Assembly (NCBI GenBank): GCA_900552285.1
Contig: URYV01000087.1
Location: 1-6,532, forward strand
Origin: an uncultured Oscillospiraceae bacterium
Lineage (GTDB): Bacteria > Bacillota > Clostridia > Oscillospirales > Acutalibacteraceae
DNA length: 6,532 nucleotides
Direction: 5' to 3'
A model generated the notes under the pieces. That model was not told the DNA's origin. It searched no databases and was given only the letters and a program-made list of their open reading frames with translations. A program made the position numbers and the translations under genes. This document shows positions 5,727-6,532 of the stretch, piece after piece; within the stretch, counting starts at the first letter, position 1; the number at the start of each line of letters is the position of its first letter.

Positions 5727-6532
5727 AAATATCGACGTGACAATCCCGCGGGACAAGCTGGTCGTTTTTACCGGAGTGTCGGGCTCGGGAAAATCCTCCC
5801 TTGCCTTCGACACCCTTTATGCCGAGGGACAAAGGCGGTATATCGAGTCTCTTTCTTCCTATGCGAGAATGTTTTTGGGACAAATGGAAAAGCCCGACGT
5901 GGACAGCATAGACGGCCTTTCTCCCGCCATTTCTATCGACCAGAAAACCACCTCCAAAAACCCCCGCTCGACGGTGGGAACGGTCACCGAGATACACGAT
6001 TATATGCGTCTGCTTTTTGCCCGCATAGGAATTCCCCATTGCCCGGTATGCGGCAGGGAAATAAAGCAGCAGACGGTGGATCAGATGGTCGACCAAATTC
6101 TCGCTCTTCCCGAAAGAACGAAAATTCAGATTATGGCTCCCATTGTCCGCGGACGAAAGGGAGAGCACGTAAAAGAACTCGAATCGGCCCGCAAAAGCGG
6201 TTTTGTCAGGGTTCGTGTCGACGGCAGTATGTATGACCTTACCGAGGAGATAAAGCTTGACAAAAACAAAAAGCACAACATCGAAATAGTGGTCGACCGT
6301 CTTGTCGTCAAGCCCGAAATACGCAGCCGTCTTGCCGATTCCATAGAAACGGCCTTTGAGCACGGCAGTCTTATGATCGTCGACGTCATAGACGGGGAGG
6401 AAATGATGTTTTCGCAGGATTATGCCTGCCCCGAGCACGGAATAAGCATCGAGGAGCTGTCTCCGAGAATGTTTTCCCCCCAGGTTAGCAGCCCTCGCAA
6501 AGCTTTTGGAACAATAAATTCGCTGTTCATTC
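5677..6532 (+). CDS. uvrA: UvrABC excision nuclease subunit A (N-terminal part; homology breaks near 6477)
   Basis: UvrA is the ABC-type ATPase that scans DNA for damage as a dimer and hands it to UvrB. The frame is open for 285 residues to the right edge; full UvrA is about 940. It shows IKGARANNLKNID (8-20), Walker A GVSGSGKS (33-40), the YIESLSSYARMFLGQM stretch (55-70), GLSPAISIDQKTTSKNPRST (80-99) and the first zinc-site cysteines CPVC (122-125). CPEHGISIEELSPRMFS (251-267) follows. After Ser267 the family expects a FNxPxGACPxC-like segment carrying further zinc cysteines, but the frame reads PQVSSPRKAF instead, and no other frame restores it. The start at 5677 has AGAGGG 8 nt upstream, lies inside the uvrB end and is in a different frame from it, so translation is probably coupled. 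Confidence 0.95.
   Translation, partial: MPRDQIVIKGARANNLKNIDVTIPRDKLVVFTGVSGSGKSSLAFDTLYAEGQRRYIESLSSYARMFLGQMEKPDVDSIDGLSPAISIDQKTTSKNPRSTVGTVTEIHDYMRLLFARIGIPHCPVCGREIKQQTVDQMVDQILALPERTKIQIMAPIVRGRKGEHVKELESARKSGFVRVRVDGSMYDLTEEIKLDKNKKHNIEIVVDRLVVKPEIRSRLADSIETAFEHGSLMIVDVIDGEEMMFSQDYACPEHGISIEELSPRMFSPQVSSPRKAFGTINSLFI
6478..6532. other. Unassigned 55-base tail not matching UvrA
   Basis: These bases follow directly on a well-conserved UvrA segment, but encode nothing UvrA-like in any plus-strand frame. The in-frame reading stays open, while the two other plus frames meet stops. On the minus strand a frame beginning ATG at 6530 is open across the junction. No terminal inverted repeat, intron boundary or transposase motif can be recognised in so short a piece. 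An assembly chimera at the contig end, or the edge of an inserted element, are both possible. Confidence 0.5.

Noticed and set aside
5650..6438. Minus-strand open frame opposite uvrA
   Set aside because: It is antisense to well-conserved UvrA sequence and its product resembles no family.

Overview
The window looks like a chromosomal segment of an uncultured, low-to-moderate-GC Firmicute, most likely a gut-type Clostridia (Oscillospirales or a similar group). The grounds are strong AGGAGG-type ribosome binding sites before most genes, TTGACA/TATAAT promoters (several with an extended TGn -10 element), a UvrB-UvrA gene pair of Firmicute type, and a Mor-family regulator of the kind common in this phylum. 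This placement is inference; there is no rRNA or other phylogenetic marker except uvrA and uvrB.

Left part, minus strand, read right to left (about 1929 to 1). A promoter with a perfect TATAAT and a 13-bp palindrome in its -35 region drives a tightly packed cluster of three genes. These are a 90-residue Mor-family DNA-binding protein, a 363-residue membrane-anchored extracellular protein with an Asp-rich C-terminal domain, and the first 146 residues of a four-helix membrane protein that runs off the left edge. The regulator and the anchored protein are only 5 nt apart. This is the least described part of the window.

Middle part, minus strand (about 3601 to 1966). A pnuC-family vitamin or nucleoside transporter gene has its own promoter and a leader of about 108 nt that can fold into a three-way junction followed by a run of eight U. 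It matches no riboswitch class I can recognise. Downstream is a maltose/galactoside O-acetyltransferase-family gene with a near-consensus promoter, closed by a strong intrinsic terminator.

Right part, plus strand (about 3646 to 6532). uvrB is complete and divergent from pnuC. The start of uvrA overlaps the end of uvrB by 50 nt. The two proteins work together in nucleotide excision repair: UvrA finds damage and loads UvrB, which verifies it and recruits UvrC. UvrA homology stops abruptly near 6477, and the last 55 bases do not read as UvrA in any frame. This suggests an assembly break, a chimeric end or an insertion.

No tRNA, rRNA, CRISPR array or recognisable transposase is visible. All genes with visible starts have good ribosome binding sites, and the three promoter-based start corrections (1855, 2671, 3458) shorten the longest reading frames.
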